Assembly (NCBI GenBank): GCA_051027215.1
Contig: JBPCXR010000029.1
Coordinates: 1 to 64,000, forward strand
Direction of reading: 5' to 3'
Length of the DNA: 64,000 bases
Origin: CALHVX01 sp051027215
GTDB lineage: Bacteria; Pseudomonadota; Gammaproteobacteria; Pseudomonadales; Azotimanducaceae
Shown here: one piece after another, positions 51,713 to 61,154 of the stretch
Numbering within the stretch: the stretch's first letter is position 1
Layout: every line of letters begins with the position of its first letter
The notes under the pieces: generated by a model
The model's input: only the letters and a program-made list of their open reading frames with translations
Told to the model about the DNA's origin: nothing
Databases searched by the model: none
Position numbers and translations under genes: made by a program

Positions 51713-51907
51713 CTCTACTGTCCAGTTGATTTACAATACCCTAGGGAGGAGTCATTTTGACACGCCCAGAATCTGATCACATGGCCCAAATCAGCCCACT
51801 ACCGAGCTCGGCGCCATAGGTCTGTACGAAGATTTTTACTTTCGGTTCAGCTTATGTTCCAGAAATTCGCCACAGACTGCGACATAATCAGGACAGGGGT
51901 CTAACGC

Positions 51908-52303
51908 ATGATCGAGACCAGGCTCGATTCCGCAACCAAGTTGTTGCGCCACGACTGCAGCGGCACCGTGAATGTGTCTCAGCTGCTCGCCGCAATCGAT
52001 GCTTCCGGTCCACAGCCGAACAACACCCTGTGGGACTTTCGCCAGGCCGAGCTCAACGTACCTCTGAACGTGGTGGCCTCACCCACCTACCCGAAAGTGC
52101 GGGACGTCATCAATCAGCGCTGGGAAGAACGCCGGGTGGCGTTCGTGGTTAGCGCGAATATGCATGAACAGATGGTGGAGATCTTTCTGAAGGAGGGGGG
52201 TTTGAAGTTTCAAAAGCGCATCTTCTTTCAGCGCTCCGAGGCTGAGCAATGGCTGACACAACAGCAACCAGAAGTAACCTCCGACGGCGAACTGCTGCAC
52301 TAA
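51908..52303 (+). CDS. SpoIIAA-like/STAS-type small protein, unknown role
   Basis: 131 residues. RLDSATKLLRHDCSGTVNVSQLLAAIDA, then NTLWDFRQAELNV and KRIFFQRSEAEQWL near the end. The alternation of strands and helices, and the DFR motif, resemble SpoIIAA-like proteins (STAS fold) of proteobacteria. No phosphorylation serine can be named with confidence. No signal. Isolated gene with a 195-base upstream gap, in which I see no clear promoter. Confidence 0.55.
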   Translation: MIETRLDSATKLLRHDCSGTVNVSQLLAAIDASGPQPNNTLWDFRQAELNVPLNVVASPTYPKVRDVINQRWEERRVAFVVSANMHEQMVEIFLKEGGLKFQKRIFFQRSEAEQWLTQQQPEVTSDGELLH

Positions 52304-52346
52304 CCAAGGCAGTGACGGATCGGTGCCTTGCTACCAGGCCGGCTAG

Positions 52347-53450
52347 CTAAATAGATGCCGCAACCCGTTCGGCGATGGCAAGAGACGCTGTAAGCCCCGG
52401 TGATTCGATGCCGTGCAAACTGACGAAGCCCTGATACCCATGCTCTGCGGGTGTTAAAAAGGTGAAGTCTGTGTCTCCCTGACCCTGGCCGTGAAGCTTC
52501 GGTCGTATACCTGTATAGGCCGGTTGTAAACGCTCGCTGTCGACGTCGGGATAGTAGCGCCGAATCGCAGCGGCAAAAGCCTTACGCTGACTATCGTCGA
52601 ACTGGTAATCAACGTGCTCCAGCCAACGAACATCTGGGCCAAATCGCACTTGGCCGGCCAGATCGATGGTTGCATGAATGCCTAAGCCACCAGGACTAGG
52701 GGTCGGGTAAACCAATCGCACAAACGGCGCTTTACCGCTGTAGCTGTAATAGTGGCCTATTGCAAAATGTTGCTCGGGCGCATCGCCGTGTTGCGCCGCT
52801 GGCAGCAAGCCAAGAAGTACATCTCGGGCATATAAGCCCGCTGCGTTAACCAGAATTCGACAACCAAGGCTGGCACCGTCGCTGGTTTCTAGCCGATGTT
52901 CTCCGGCGACCCCAAGTGCGCCGCCCTGTACCTCGGTGTTGACCGCCAACGCGCCACCGTCTGCCTCCAAGTCTGCCTGTAGCTGCAACATCAGTTGATG
53001 CGAATCAACGATTCCCGTTGACGGCGACAACAGACCCTGAACGCCTGACACATTACGCTCCAAGGCATTGACCTGCTGCGCCGAAAGCGGCTGCAGATCA
53101 TCAACACCAGCCTTGTGTGCACGCTCAGCGATTAGCGCAAGCTGCGCAGTCTCAGCCGCGCTCGTTGCAACAATCAGTTTGCCGCAACGCGAGTAACCCA
53201 ATTGATGTTGAGCCAGGTAATCATAAAGCAGCGCTTTTCCTGCAACACAAAGCTGAGCCTTCAATGACCCTGGTGGGTAGTAGATACCCGCGTGAATGAC
53301 TTCTGAGTTGCGCGACGAGGTTTCGCTGCCAACGTGGGGCGCACGCTCTAACACTAATGTTTCTAGGCCCCGCTGTGCCAACGCCCGGGCAATCGCCAAG
53401 CCCACTACACCAGCGCCAATGACAACCGCTTCTACTCGATAGTCCGCCAC
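52347..53450 (-). CDS. FAD-dependent oxidase, LhgO-like (L-2-hydroxyglutarate oxidase family)
   Basis: 367 residues. GxGxxG dinucleotide motif VIGAGVVGLAIARAL at the N-terminus, ERAPHVGSETSSRNSEVIHAGIYYPPGSLKA, and the C-terminal YTGIRPKLHGQGQGDTDF and GLTASLAIAERV. These match YgaF/LhgO and relatives that oxidise 2-hydroxyacids to 2-oxoacids with electrons to quinone. Could also be a broader FAD oxidoreductase. Stands alone. Confidence 0.85.
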   Translation of the reverse strand: MADYRVEAVVIGAGVVGLAIARALAQRGLETLVLERAPHVGSETSSRNSEVIHAGIYYPPGSLKAQLCVAGKALLYDYLAQHQLGYSRCGKLIVATSAAETAQLALIAERAHKAGVDDLQPLSAQQVNALERNVSGVQGLLSPSTGIVDSHQLMLQLQADLEADGGALAVNTEVQGGALGVAGEHRLETSDGASLGCRILVNAAGLYARDVLLGLLPAAQHGDAPEQHFAIGHYYSYSGKAPFVRLVYPTPSPGGLGIHATIDLAGQVRFGPDVRWLEHVDYQFDDSQRKAFAAAIRRYYPDVDSERLQPAYTGIRPKLHGQGQGDTDFTFLTPAEHGYQGFVSLHGIESPGLTASLAIAERVAASI

Positions 53451-53668
53451 GCTCTACAGCACTCAGCTATGCGTGGCAATCAAGGAAGATCGCAAGGCTT
53501 CGGCGCAAAAACTTAAGGCTCGAGTTGTGGGCACCACAGATTACTCCCTATATTCAGACCCGCGGCACGCGCATGACCGGCGTGCAGTGTATGCCATTCT
53601 ACCTTTTGACAGCCGCACAAACCTCGGGCGAAATAGCAAAGCCAACGTACGCCAACGGAGAACGACCA

Positions 53669-54079
53669 ATGTCTAAAGAATCCCCTGGGCCGCACGATCT
53701 AGACCAGCACCGCGCAATTCTAAGCCCGGCTAGTCGCTTCCACATCAAAGCAATGTCACCCGAGTTCTACCAAGAGCTGGATGCCGAGTTCGACGGCTTC
53801 AGAGGCCACACGCTCGTCTCCCAGTTTCAGTTTGACGCCGCATGGGGCGTGTGGGAAATGCATCCCCAAGGCGATGAGCTCGTCTATTTGCTCAGCGGCG
53901 ACACCGACTTCATCTTGCGTGATGCCGCTGGTGAACGACGCGTCCGCGTTAGCACGCCAGGTCAATACGTGGTCGTCCCACAAGGTGCCTGGCATACCGC
54001 TGAGCCTCATGAACCGACGCATATGCTGTTTATCACCCCGGGGGAGGGCACTCAGAACCTCGAGCAACCGCCGCTCTAA
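53669..54079 (+). CDS. Cupin-domain protein
   Basis: 136 residues, single cupin. GVWEMHPQGDELVYLLSGD forms the first motif with its metal histidine and glutamate, and PGQYVVVPQGAWHTAEPHEP the second. Function unknown; many such small cupins bind metal or a ligand. GGAG eight bases before the ATG at 53669; the open frame upstream is not protein-like. Leads into the D-aminoacylase gene 81 bases later. Confidence 0.82.
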   Translation: MSKESPGPHDLDQHRAILSPASRFHIKAMSPEFYQELDAEFDGFRGHTLVSQFQFDAAWGVWEMHPQGDELVYLLSGDTDFILRDAAGERRVRVSTPGQYVVVPQGAWHTAEPHEPTHMLFITPGEGTQNLEQPPL

Positions 54080-54160
54080 GCCCCGCTTGCGGCAGCTTTG
54101 CCGCTACCAAGAAAAGCAGTTACATTGGCCGGTCTACTTAGCACAACGCCGGAGATTCCC

Positions 54161-55864
54161 ATGCACGATCTAGTCATCCGCAAAGGCACCATCATCGACG
54201 GATCCGGCGAACCTCGCAGCCAGGGAGATATCGCAGTCTCCGATGGCCTGATCACTGAGGTCGGTGCAGTGAGCGGCAAGGGCAAGCGTGAGATCAACGC
54301 TCAGGATCACCTAGTCACGCCGGGTTGGGTTGATGTCCACACCCATTATGACGGTCAGGCCACCTGGGACCCGCTATTGGCCCCGTCCAGCTGGCACGGC
54401 GTTACGACCGTTGTCATGGGCAACTGTGGCGTGGGCTTCGCTCCCGTCAAGCCAGGCGATCAGAATTTTCTGATCGAACTGATGGAAGGGGTAGAAGATA
54501 TTCCAGGCGCCGCCCTGTCTGAAGGCATCGATTGGCAATGGGAGAGCTTTCCCGAATACCTGGATGCGCTAGAAACCAAGAAGCGCACCATCGATGTCGG
54601 CACCCAGGTTCCCCATGGCGCCGTGCGTGCTTATGTTATGGGCGAGCGCTGCAACAGCCAAGACGATTTGCCCACCGACGAAGAAATCGTAGCCATGCAG
54701 AAAGTGGTTCGCGAAGGCATTCAAGCCGGTGCCCTGGGCTTTTCCAGCTCTCGTACCTGGCTACACAAAGACAAGCACGGCATTCATGTACCGGGTACCT
54801 TCGCCGGCAGCGACGAAATGCTGGCGCTCGGCCTGGCAATGAAAGGTCTGCATCACGGTGTGTTCGAACTGGTCTCCGACCACCTGGGAGGCGATGACGA
54901 GTGGGCCTGGGTTAAGCAGTTCATCCGCGAGACTGGCCGCCCGGTCACCATGGTTGCCACGTCCGCAGAAGCGTTTCAGGGCAATAAGATGTACAACATT
55001 GCCGAAGCAGCGCGCCAAGAAGGGGTTGAAGTACGACCACAGATTGCTGGTCGACCCACTGGGGTTCTGCATGGCTTGCAGTCGAACTTCAATGTGTTCG
55101 CAGGGCATCCAACTTACGCGACGCAAATCGCTCCTCTGGAATTCGCAGAGAAGTTACGCCAGCTCCAAGATCCCGCGGTGAAGGCAAAAATACTCGCGGA
55201 AGAAACCAGCATTGGTCGGTTGCCGTTTGCCGGCACTCTTGCAGATTTGCTGTGGATGATCTTTCCGCTGGGCGAAACACCCAACTACGAGCCGGATCGC
55301 GACGACAGCGTTGCCGGTCAGGCCAAGGCGCTGGGCATCGATGCCTTCGAGCACATGTACAACTTGCTCATCGACAACGGTGGCAAAGAGCTATTCTATC
55401 AACCTCTCGGTGGCTACGACGGCTACAACTTCGACTTCTTCCGGGCATCCATGGAACACCCGAACTCACTGTTTGGCCTTTCTGATGGTGGTGCACACTG
55501 CGGCGTCATAGCTGATGCCGGCATGCCCAGCTTCATTCTGACCCACTGGGGCCGAGATCGAGTCAAAGGCGAGCGCATGGACCTGGAGTTTCTAGTTCGC
55601 AAGCTTTCTCGGGACACCGCCGAAGCCTACGGTATGACCGATCGCGGTTTGCTACAGCCAGGCATGCTCGCAGACATGAACGTGATCGACTTCGACGCCA
55701 TGCACCTGTCTCGTCCTGAAGCAGTGTTTGATCTGCCCACCGGCGGCAAACGTTTGGTACAGCGCGTACAGGGCTACCGCCACATTATTAAGCGCGGCGA
55801 GCCGACGTTCGCAGACGGCGAGCATACCGGCGCGCTTCCGGGGCAACTTGTCCGCGGGGGCTAA
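54161..55864 (+). CDS. N-acyl-D-amino-acid deacylase family amidohydrolase
   Basis: 567 residues. Start LVIRKGTIIDGSGEPR and metal motif DVHTHYDGQATWDP, VVMGNCGVGFAP, LGFSSSRTWLH, LSDGGAHCG, and end MLADMNVIDFDAMH. A paralogue is at 37785. Probably frees amino groups in N-acyl-D-amino acids or carbamoylated compounds. GGAG six bases before the ATG. The MATE gene appears to start inside its 3' end (TTG 55848). Confidence 0.88.
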   Translation: MHDLVIRKGTIIDGSGEPRSQGDIAVSDGLITEVGAVSGKGKREINAQDHLVTPGWVDVHTHYDGQATWDPLLAPSSWHGVTTVVMGNCGVGFAPVKPGDQNFLIELMEGVEDIPGAALSEGIDWQWESFPEYLDALETKKRTIDVGTQVPHGAVRAYVMGERCNSQDDLPTDEEIVAMQKVVREGIQAGALGFSSSRTWLHKDKHGIHVPGTFAGSDEMLALGLAMKGLHHGVFELVSDHLGGDDEWAWVKQFIRETGRPVTMVATSAEAFQGNKMYNIAEAARQEGVEVRPQIAGRPTGVLHGLQSNFNVFAGHPTYATQIAPLEFAEKLRQLQDPAVKAKILAEETSIGRLPFAGTLADLLWMIFPLGETPNYEPDRDDSVAGQAKALGIDAFEHMYNLLIDNGGKELFYQPLGGYDGYNFDFFRASMEHPNSLFGLSDGGAHCGVIADAGMPSFILTHWGRDRVKGERMDLEFLVRKLSRDTAEAYGMTDRGLLQPGMLADMNVIDFDAMHLSRPEAVFDLPTGGKRLVQRVQGYRHIIKRGEPTFADGEHTGALPGQLVRGG

Positions 55865-57236
55865 TCCCACACCGGACAACGTCCGCGAAGAACTACGCCA
55901 GCTCCTGACGCTGGCAGCGCCGATCATCCTGGCGCAGCTTTCCCAGATGGGGCTCGGCGTCGCCGACACCATTATGGCTGGCCGCGTTAGCGCAACCGAT
56001 CTTGCTGGAGTTGCCCTAGGTGGCAACCTGTACTTCCCGTTGTTGATGTTGATCTCTGGCGTGGTGATGTCTATCAACCCGACCGTCTCACAGCTGTCGG
56101 GGGCAGGCCGCGAATCTGAGTCTGGAGAGGTGGTACGGCAGGCGTTGTGGATCGCCCTCGTTGGCGGTCTACTGCTCATCGCCATACTGCAAACCGCTGC
56201 CCCCCTGTACCGCAGCATGGGCGTCGACCCACTCGCAATCCCCGTCGCCGCAGCCTACCTGCAGGCACTATCGTTCGGGGTGTTACCGGTGCTCGGATAT
56301 CTGGCGCTGCGCTACTTCTGCGAAGGCTTGTCGTGGACCACGCCGGCGATGTTAGTCGCAGCGGGAGCACTGGCGCTGAAGATTCCACTAAATTACCTCT
56401 TCATCTACGGTGGCCTTGGCATACCAGCGATGGGCGGCGTGGGTTGTGGCTGGGCGACGGCAATTGTCGGCGTCTTTCAGTGTACTGCGATGGCTATGAT
56501 TGTGGGCATGCGACGCCTGCACCACACCGGTTTTTACGCGCGGTTCAGTCCACCAGATTGGCACCACATTCGGAAGTTAATCGTACTCGGGGTGCCCATC
56601 GGGGCTATGGTATTCATGGAGATCGCGCTGTTTAGTGGCACGACTTTGGTCATCGGCAGACTGGGCGTTGCTGCCGTCGCCGCTCATCAAATCGCGATGA
56701 ACGTCGGCGGTATCGCTTTCATGGTACCGCTAGCCCTGGGAATCGCTGCATCGATACGAGTGGGCAACCAGACCGGCGCTGGCAATTTCGCAGGCGCCAG
56801 GCGCAGCGGGCAAGTCGCCATTGGTGCGTCCCTCGCCTTCGCGCTAGTCATGGCGATCGCGCTTCTCGCCGGTAGAGACCTCATGGCCAGCCTTTATACG
56901 AAGGAACCGGAGGTGATGATGCTGGCGGCACACCTGATGCTGTTTGCCGCTGGGTTTCAGTTTTTCGATGCCTCGCAAGCAACCGTAATCGGCGGCTTAC
57001 GTGGCTACAAAGATACCCGGACGCCAATGCTGGTTGCCGCAGTCGCCTACTGGGTGGTGGGTTTTCCGATCGCGGTGATCTTCGGCCTCGGTTTTCTCGG
57101 TGCACCGACGCTTGGTGTTTCTGGATTTTGGCTAGGATTAACCGTGGGCTTGGGGGTTGCTTCGTTCGCCCTTCTCGCACGCTTTCGCTGGTTATCACGC
57201 CGACCCCAGCGAATTCAGGAATTGGCACAACACTAA
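55848..57236 (+). CDS. MATE family multidrug efflux transporter, probable TTG start
   Basis: 462 residues, the usual NorM length. LLTLAAPIILAQLSQMGLGVADTIMAGRVSATDLAGVALG is the hallmark of the N-terminal half, and a related second half starts near LIVLGVPIGAMVFMEIALFSG. Exports cationic drugs using a sodium or proton gradient. No ATG near the correct N-terminus; TTG 55848, 17 bases inside the deacylase gene and just after GGGG, fits the family start. The frame is open much further upstream but is antisense-like. Confidence 0.85.
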   Translation: MSAGANPTPDNVREELRQLLTLAAPIILAQLSQMGLGVADTIMAGRVSATDLAGVALGGNLYFPLLMLISGVVMSINPTVSQLSGAGRESESGEVVRQALWIALVGGLLLIAILQTAAPLYRSMGVDPLAIPVAAAYLQALSFGVLPVLGYLALRYFCEGLSWTTPAMLVAAGALALKIPLNYLFIYGGLGIPAMGGVGCGWATAIVGVFQCTAMAMIVGMRRLHHTGFYARFSPPDWHHIRKLIVLGVPIGAMVFMEIALFSGTTLVIGRLGVAAVAAHQIAMNVGGIAFMVPLALGIAASIRVGNQTGAGNFAGARRSGQVAIGASLAFALVMAIALLAGRDLMASLYTKEPEVMMLAAHLMLFAAGFQFFDASQATVIGGLRGYKDTRTPMLVAAVAYWVVGFPIAVIFGLGFLGAPTLGVSGFWLGLTVGLGVASFALLARFRWLSRRPQRIQELAQH

Positions 57237-57279
57237 CGCGTATAATCGTGCGCGAAGCGCATGAGGACGGAATCTACAG

Positions 57280-57720
57280 ATGGACTTCGGCAGCCTATAC
57301 CCGTGGCTTAAATCGTTGCACATCATCGCTGTCATCTATTGGATGGCTGGCATGTTCATGCTGCCACGCTACTTTGCTTATCACGCCGAATGTGCCCAAG
57401 GCTCAGAAGAGGACGCGCTTTGGCAGAGCCGCGAGCGTAAGCTGATCCGCATTATCATCAATCCGGCCATGATGGTTGTTTGGGTGGTCGGTATCTGGCT
57501 CGCCATTGGCTTGGATGTGCTAACCAGCGGCTGGATGCTGATGAAGCTAGCGCTGGTAATCGGCTTATCAGCTTTACACGGCATGCTTTCGCGCTGGCGT
57601 AGGGACTTCGCCAACGGCAGTAACAAGCGATCCAGCAAGTTCTTTCGCATGGTGAATGAAATACCAACGCTGACCGTGATCCTGATCGTACTGCTGGTAG
57701 TGGTAAAGCCTTTCTCCTGA
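57280..57720 (+). CDS. hemJ: HemJ-like protoporphyrinogen IX oxidase (CopD/UPF0093)
   Basis: 146 residues, four membrane spans. LKSLHIIAVIYWMAGMFMLPRYFAYH with its conserved histidine, and WMLMKLALVIGLSALHG with the lysine, are the HemJ signature. HemJ oxidises protoporphyrinogen IX to protoporphyrin IX in heme synthesis in bacteria that lack HemG or HemY. A separate HemY could be elsewhere. Lone gene in the same direction as the MATE gene. Confidence 0.88.
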   Translation: MDFGSLYPWLKSLHIIAVIYWMAGMFMLPRYFAYHAECAQGSEEDALWQSRERKLIRIIINPAMMVVWVVGIWLAIGLDVLTSGWMLMKLALVIGLSALHGMLSRWRRDFANGSNKRSSKFFRMVNEIPTLTVILIVLLVVVKPFS

Positions 57721-57793
57721 TATTCGCGCGCCGCCCAGCCTGAGCAAAGGAACGAGTACACTTGGGATACCGCAAACCAGCCAGGAACTGAGA

Positions 57794-58249
57794 ATGATTG
57801 TCGGCATACACCACGTCGCCATTGGCGTACCAGACTTTGAGCGCGGTCTGGCTTTCTACACCGAGGCATTCGGCTTCGAAGTGGTCCAGCGTAATGAGTG
57901 GAATCGGGACTTCCCCGAAGGTGATGCTGTGATCGGTCTGTCTAACACCGCTGCGAAGATGGCCATGCTCAAAGCACCCAACGCCTTCATCGAAATGTGG
58001 CATTACACAAACCCGGAGCCGGAAGATAAGCGCGCCAGGCCCTGTGACTACGGCTATCCACATTTTGCCTTACAGGTAGACGACATCGAAGCCGAATACC
58101 AGCGCTTACTGGCGCTTGGCATGACGTTCGTCGGACCCGTACAGAGTTTTGGTGACTCTTCAGCCATCTACGGCAAAGATCCATTCGGCAACGTCATCGA
58201 GCTCTACGAGATTCGTTCCTTAACTCAGGCACAGTTGCGCCGCGATTAG
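57794..58249 (+). CDS. VOC family protein (methylmalonyl-CoA epimerase/glyoxalase-like)
   Basis: 151 residues, two VOC repeats. GIHHVAIGVPDFERGLAFYTEAFGFE at the start with a metal histidine, a second histidine in HFALQVDDIEAEYQRLLALG, and a terminal FGNVIELYEI glutamate. A methylmalonyl-CoA epimerase, glyoxalase or ring-cleaving dioxygenase fold; no choice is possible from sequence. The ATG is preceded by a weak ribosome site. Confidence 0.82.
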   Translation: MIVGIHHVAIGVPDFERGLAFYTEAFGFEVVQRNEWNRDFPEGDAVIGLSNTAAKMAMLKAPNAFIEMWHYTNPEPEDKRARPCDYGYPHFALQVDDIEAEYQRLLALGMTFVGPVQSFGDSSAIYGKDPFGNVIELYEIRSLTQAQLRRD

Positions 58250-58291
58250 CTCGCCACCGAGTGATTTAAGTGACTAGCCAAAGGAGCCACC

Positions 58292-59248
58292 ATGTCGAGC
58301 GTGCTCGCCGACAGACTGAATGACCACGTTAGCGCAAATCGCAACCAAGCGATTTTGTTGGTATTGGCACTCGCAGCCATTCTTAGCCTGTGTGGATTTA
58401 CCCTGGCAGGTTTCGTTGGTTTGGCGCTGGCCCTTGTGGCCGTGGCGATGGTAGTAGTTTCTGCCACCCGGGTGGCCGCCGCCATCGTTTTGCGAATGTA
58501 CAAAGCACAGCCGATCACGGTAAACAACGGCCCGCAACTACAGCAACTATTCCAAGCGCTGGTTGCGCGTACTTCGCTGCAATCCCCACCGAAGCTGTAC
58601 TACGTCCCTTCCAATATCATGAACGCTTTTGCTGTGGGTAGGGGCGCAGATGCGTCTGTGGCGGTGACTGCAGGATTGTTGCAACAGCTCAATCCCCGAG
58701 AGCTAGCCGGGGTGCTGGCACACGAGCTCAGCCACGTGCTCCACAACGACTTGTTCGTTATGGGTATCGCCGACGCGCTATCTCGCATCACAGCACTTTT
58801 GGGTCAAGCCGGACAAATTATGATTCTGTTGAGCCTGCCGGCACTATTCGCGGGCTATGAGTTTCCCTGGATCGCTGCGCTAGTGCTGTTCTGCGCACCG
58901 GGTATCAGCGCCGTTCTACAGCTAGCGGTATCCCGCTCTCGCGAATACAGCGCCGATGTTGGCGCAATCCGCATTACCGGTGACCCGTTGGGTTTGGCCA
59001 GTGCTTTGCAGAAAATCGATCACGTTCATTCGAGCTGGTTCGATCGCGTGCTGCGCCCGGGTCGGCGCGAAACCCAGCCTGCCATCCTGCGCTCCCACCC
59101 TCATACCGAAGATCGTGTTCAACGTCTGCAGCATATGGCTGCAGCAGCACCCGCCAGCACTGTACCCAAGCCAGCGCATATGCTGGCCCAAACTAGTTCG
59201 CAGCCGAGACCCGTTCCGCGCTGGCGAGCATTGGGATTGTGGTACTGA
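58292..59248 (+). CDS. HtpX-like M48 membrane metalloprotease
   Basis: 318 residues. Two N-terminal spans (about 18-38 and 40-60), active site AHELSH (H144, E145, H148), two further hydrophobic stretches and the SREYSADVGAIR glutamate. Resembles HtpX, a membrane quality-control protease in enterobacteria. Third M48 gene in the window. The radical SAM gene begins two bases after its stop. Confidence 0.88.
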   Translation: MSSVLADRLNDHVSANRNQAILLVLALAAILSLCGFTLAGFVGLALALVAVAMVVVSATRVAAAIVLRMYKAQPITVNNGPQLQQLFQALVARTSLQSPPKLYYVPSNIMNAFAVGRGADASVAVTAGLLQQLNPRELAGVLAHELSHVLHNDLFVMGIADALSRITALLGQAGQIMILLSLPALFAGYEFPWIAALVLFCAPGISAVLQLAVSRSREYSADVGAIRITGDPLGLASALQKIDHVHSSWFDRVLRPGRRETQPAILRSHPHTEDRVQRLQHMAAAAPASTVPKPAHMLAQTSSQPRPVPRWRALGLWY

Positions 59249-59250
59249 GC

Positions 59251-60354
59251 ATGACGCGGCGATCCAAAACCCTGCGCAGCGCTCTTGCATTGCAGCGCGC
59301 GAATCTAATCGAGGACTCGGAAGTTGCGCCATTGAACGCGGTCGCAAAACGTTACGCAGTTGCGTTGACCGAAGACGTCATCGAAACCATCAATGTCAAC
59401 GACCCGAATGATCCAATCGCGCGCCAATACCTGCCAAGTGTTGCGGAGTTGCAACAGAGCAACAACGAGTTAGTTGACCCCATCGGCGACGAGGTTCATA
59501 GCCCGCTACCTGGCCTGGTGCACCGCTATCCGGATCGGGTGTTGTTGAAACCCACGCTGGTGTGCCCAGTGTACTGCCGTTTCTGCTTTCGCCGAGAACA
59601 GGTCGGACACAACGCTAGCGCTCCTCTGAGCGATGCGCAGTTAGACCAGATCTTCGACTACGTCGCTGCACGACCCGAGATCTGGGAAGTCATCGTATCA
59701 GGCGGAGACCCCTTGGCCCTGTCGAGCCGCAGGCTAGCAGCACTGATCGACCGGCTTAAGCAGATCGACCACGTGCGCGTGTTGCGCTTTCACTCGAGAG
59801 TACCGGTGGCCGCACCCAGCCTGATCAACGCTGAGTTGGTTGCAGCCCTAGCCAGCGCAAAACAAGCGACCTATGTACTGGTGCACGCCAACCATGCCAA
59901 TGAATTAAACGCAGCAGCAAAGGCTGCCTGCGAGCGGCTACGGCGCAGCGGAATAACATTGCTCTCGCAAACGGTGCTGCTTCGGCAAGTGAACGATAGC
60001 GTGGCTGCGCTTTCTGCGCTGATGCGGGCATTCGTTGAGGCTCACATCGTTCCTTACTATTTGCACCACCCCGACCTGGCTCCGGGAAGCGCTCACTTTC
60101 GCGTTTCGATTGAACGCGGGCAGCGTTTGCTAAAAGCGCTACGCGGCCAATACTCTGGGCTGTGTCAGCCTGAATACGTTATCGACATTCCTGGCGGCGA
60201 CGGCAAATCTCCGCTAACGCCAAGTTACCTCAACCAATGCGCAAGCAACCCAAGCCACTATTTAATTGAAGACTATCAAGGGGAAAAGCACGCATACATT
60301 GATCACGCAGACGGCCAACAGCAGGACGCGGGTTCCGACCCAGCCTCAAGCTGA
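59251..60354 (+). CDS. KamA-family radical SAM protein (lysine 2,3-aminomutase/EpmB-like)
   Basis: 367 residues, between EpmB (342) and clostridial KamA (416). Radical SAM cysteines C105, C109, C112 (CPVYCRFC), EVIVSGGDPLALSSRRL, and the PLP-binding lysine K319 in DIPGGDGKSPL. Both KamA and EpmB make beta-lysine from lysine; EpmB does so for elongation factor P. No efp, epmA or genM gene is in the window, so its role is open. Starts two bases after the HtpX-like stop. Confidence 0.88.
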   Translation: MTRRSKTLRSALALQRANLIEDSEVAPLNAVAKRYAVALTEDVIETINVNDPNDPIARQYLPSVAELQQSNNELVDPIGDEVHSPLPGLVHRYPDRVLLKPTLVCPVYCRFCFRREQVGHNASAPLSDAQLDQIFDYVAARPEIWEVIVSGGDPLALSSRRLAALIDRLKQIDHVRVLRFHSRVPVAAPSLINAELVAALASAKQATYVLVHANHANELNAAAKAACERLRRSGITLLSQTVLLRQVNDSVAALSALMRAFVEAHIVPYYLHHPDLAPGSAHFRVSIERGQRLLKALRGQYSGLCQPEYVIDIPGGDGKSPLTPSYLNQCASNPSHYLIEDYQGEKHAYIDHADGQQQDAGSDPASS

Positions 60355-60771
60355 GGCAAGCTCGGCTCGGACGCGTTCAGCGTGTTGCGCGAGCACCTCT
60401 GGGTCAGCCATGTCCCGCGCATGCAATCGAAAGTCTGCACCACCTACTCGCGGAATAATGTGGAAGTGCAGGTGGAACACTGTCTGCCCTGCTGCCGCTC
60501 CATTGAGCTGGGCAACCATTACGCCCTCCGCAGCAAACGCCGAGCGCACAGCAGCGGCAACCCGCTGAGTGGTTTGTATGGTTCTACCGAGAATTTCCGG
60601 GTCTGCAGCGAAGAGATCGGCCGTGGGGTCTTTGGGTATCACCAGCGTGTGGCCATCTACCTGGGGCATGACATCCATAAACGCCAGCGACCATTCATCT
60701 TCGTAAACGCTGTGCGCTGGCGCTTCACCACGCAGTATTTTGGCGAAAATATTGTCGGTGTCATAACTCAT
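60346..60771 (-). CDS. HIT family nucleotide hydrolase
   Basis: 141 residues. YDTDNIFAKILRGEAPAHSVYED at the start, HTLVIPKDPTADLF, and the histidine triad HLHFHIIPR. Cleaves adenosine phosphoramidates or related dinucleotides. A longer in-frame start at 60819 exists, but the shorter ATG fits the family. Convergent overlap of nine bases with the radical SAM gene. Confidence 0.88.
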   Translation of the reverse strand: MSYDTDNIFAKILRGEAPAHSVYEDEWSLAFMDVMPQVDGHTLVIPKDPTADLFAADPEILGRTIQTTQRVAAAVRSAFAAEGVMVAQLNGAAAGQTVFHLHFHIIPRVGGADFRLHARDMADPEVLAQHAERVRAELASA

Positions 60772-60826
60772 GTTCTGTACTCGCTGGGCCGATTCGTCGT
60801 CGCCAAAGCTAAACGACACGCTCGGG

Positions 60827-61141
60827 TCACTGGATGAACGCTCGAGCGAGTCGATCCATGGCGGACGCTAGCTCGAAGTCCTTACTCGAAATGCCGCCTG
60901 CATCGTGGGTGGTGAGGTCAACCCTCACCGTTCGATAGACGTTAAACCATTCCGGATGATGGTTCATACGCTCCGCAATCAATGCCACCTGGGTCATGAA
61001 GCCAAAGGCGGTGACGAAATCGCGAAACTGGAACTCGCGCCGCAGCTTACCGTCGTGCAGCGTCCAAGCATTGTTAACCGTACTGTTGAGAATGGCCAAA
61101 CGTTCGTTGAGTTCGTGACTGTCGTAGGCTTTGTTGCTCAT
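60827..61141 (-). CDS. phhB: Pterin-4a-carbinolamine dehydratase
   Basis: 104 residues. FRDFVTAFGFMTQVALIAERMNHHPEWFNVYRTVRVDLTTHDAGG is the whole family signature, with the paired histidines and the later catalytic histidine. Recycles tetrahydrobiopterin for aromatic amino acid hydroxylases. No phhA is in view. In the same direction as the HIT and GST genes, probably a small group with unrelated functions. The symbol is given by family only. Confidence 0.88.
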   Translation of the reverse strand: MSNKAYDSHELNERLAILNSTVNNAWTLHDGKLRREFQFRDFVTAFGFMTQVALIAERMNHHPEWFNVYRTVRVDLTTHDAGGISSKDFELASAMDRLARAFIQ

Positions 61142-61154
61142 TGTCCGGTTCTAC

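Noticed and set aside
53473..53676. 67-codon forward frame before the cupin gene
   Set aside because: Basic, low-complexity and overlapping the well-supported cupin start; no homology seen.
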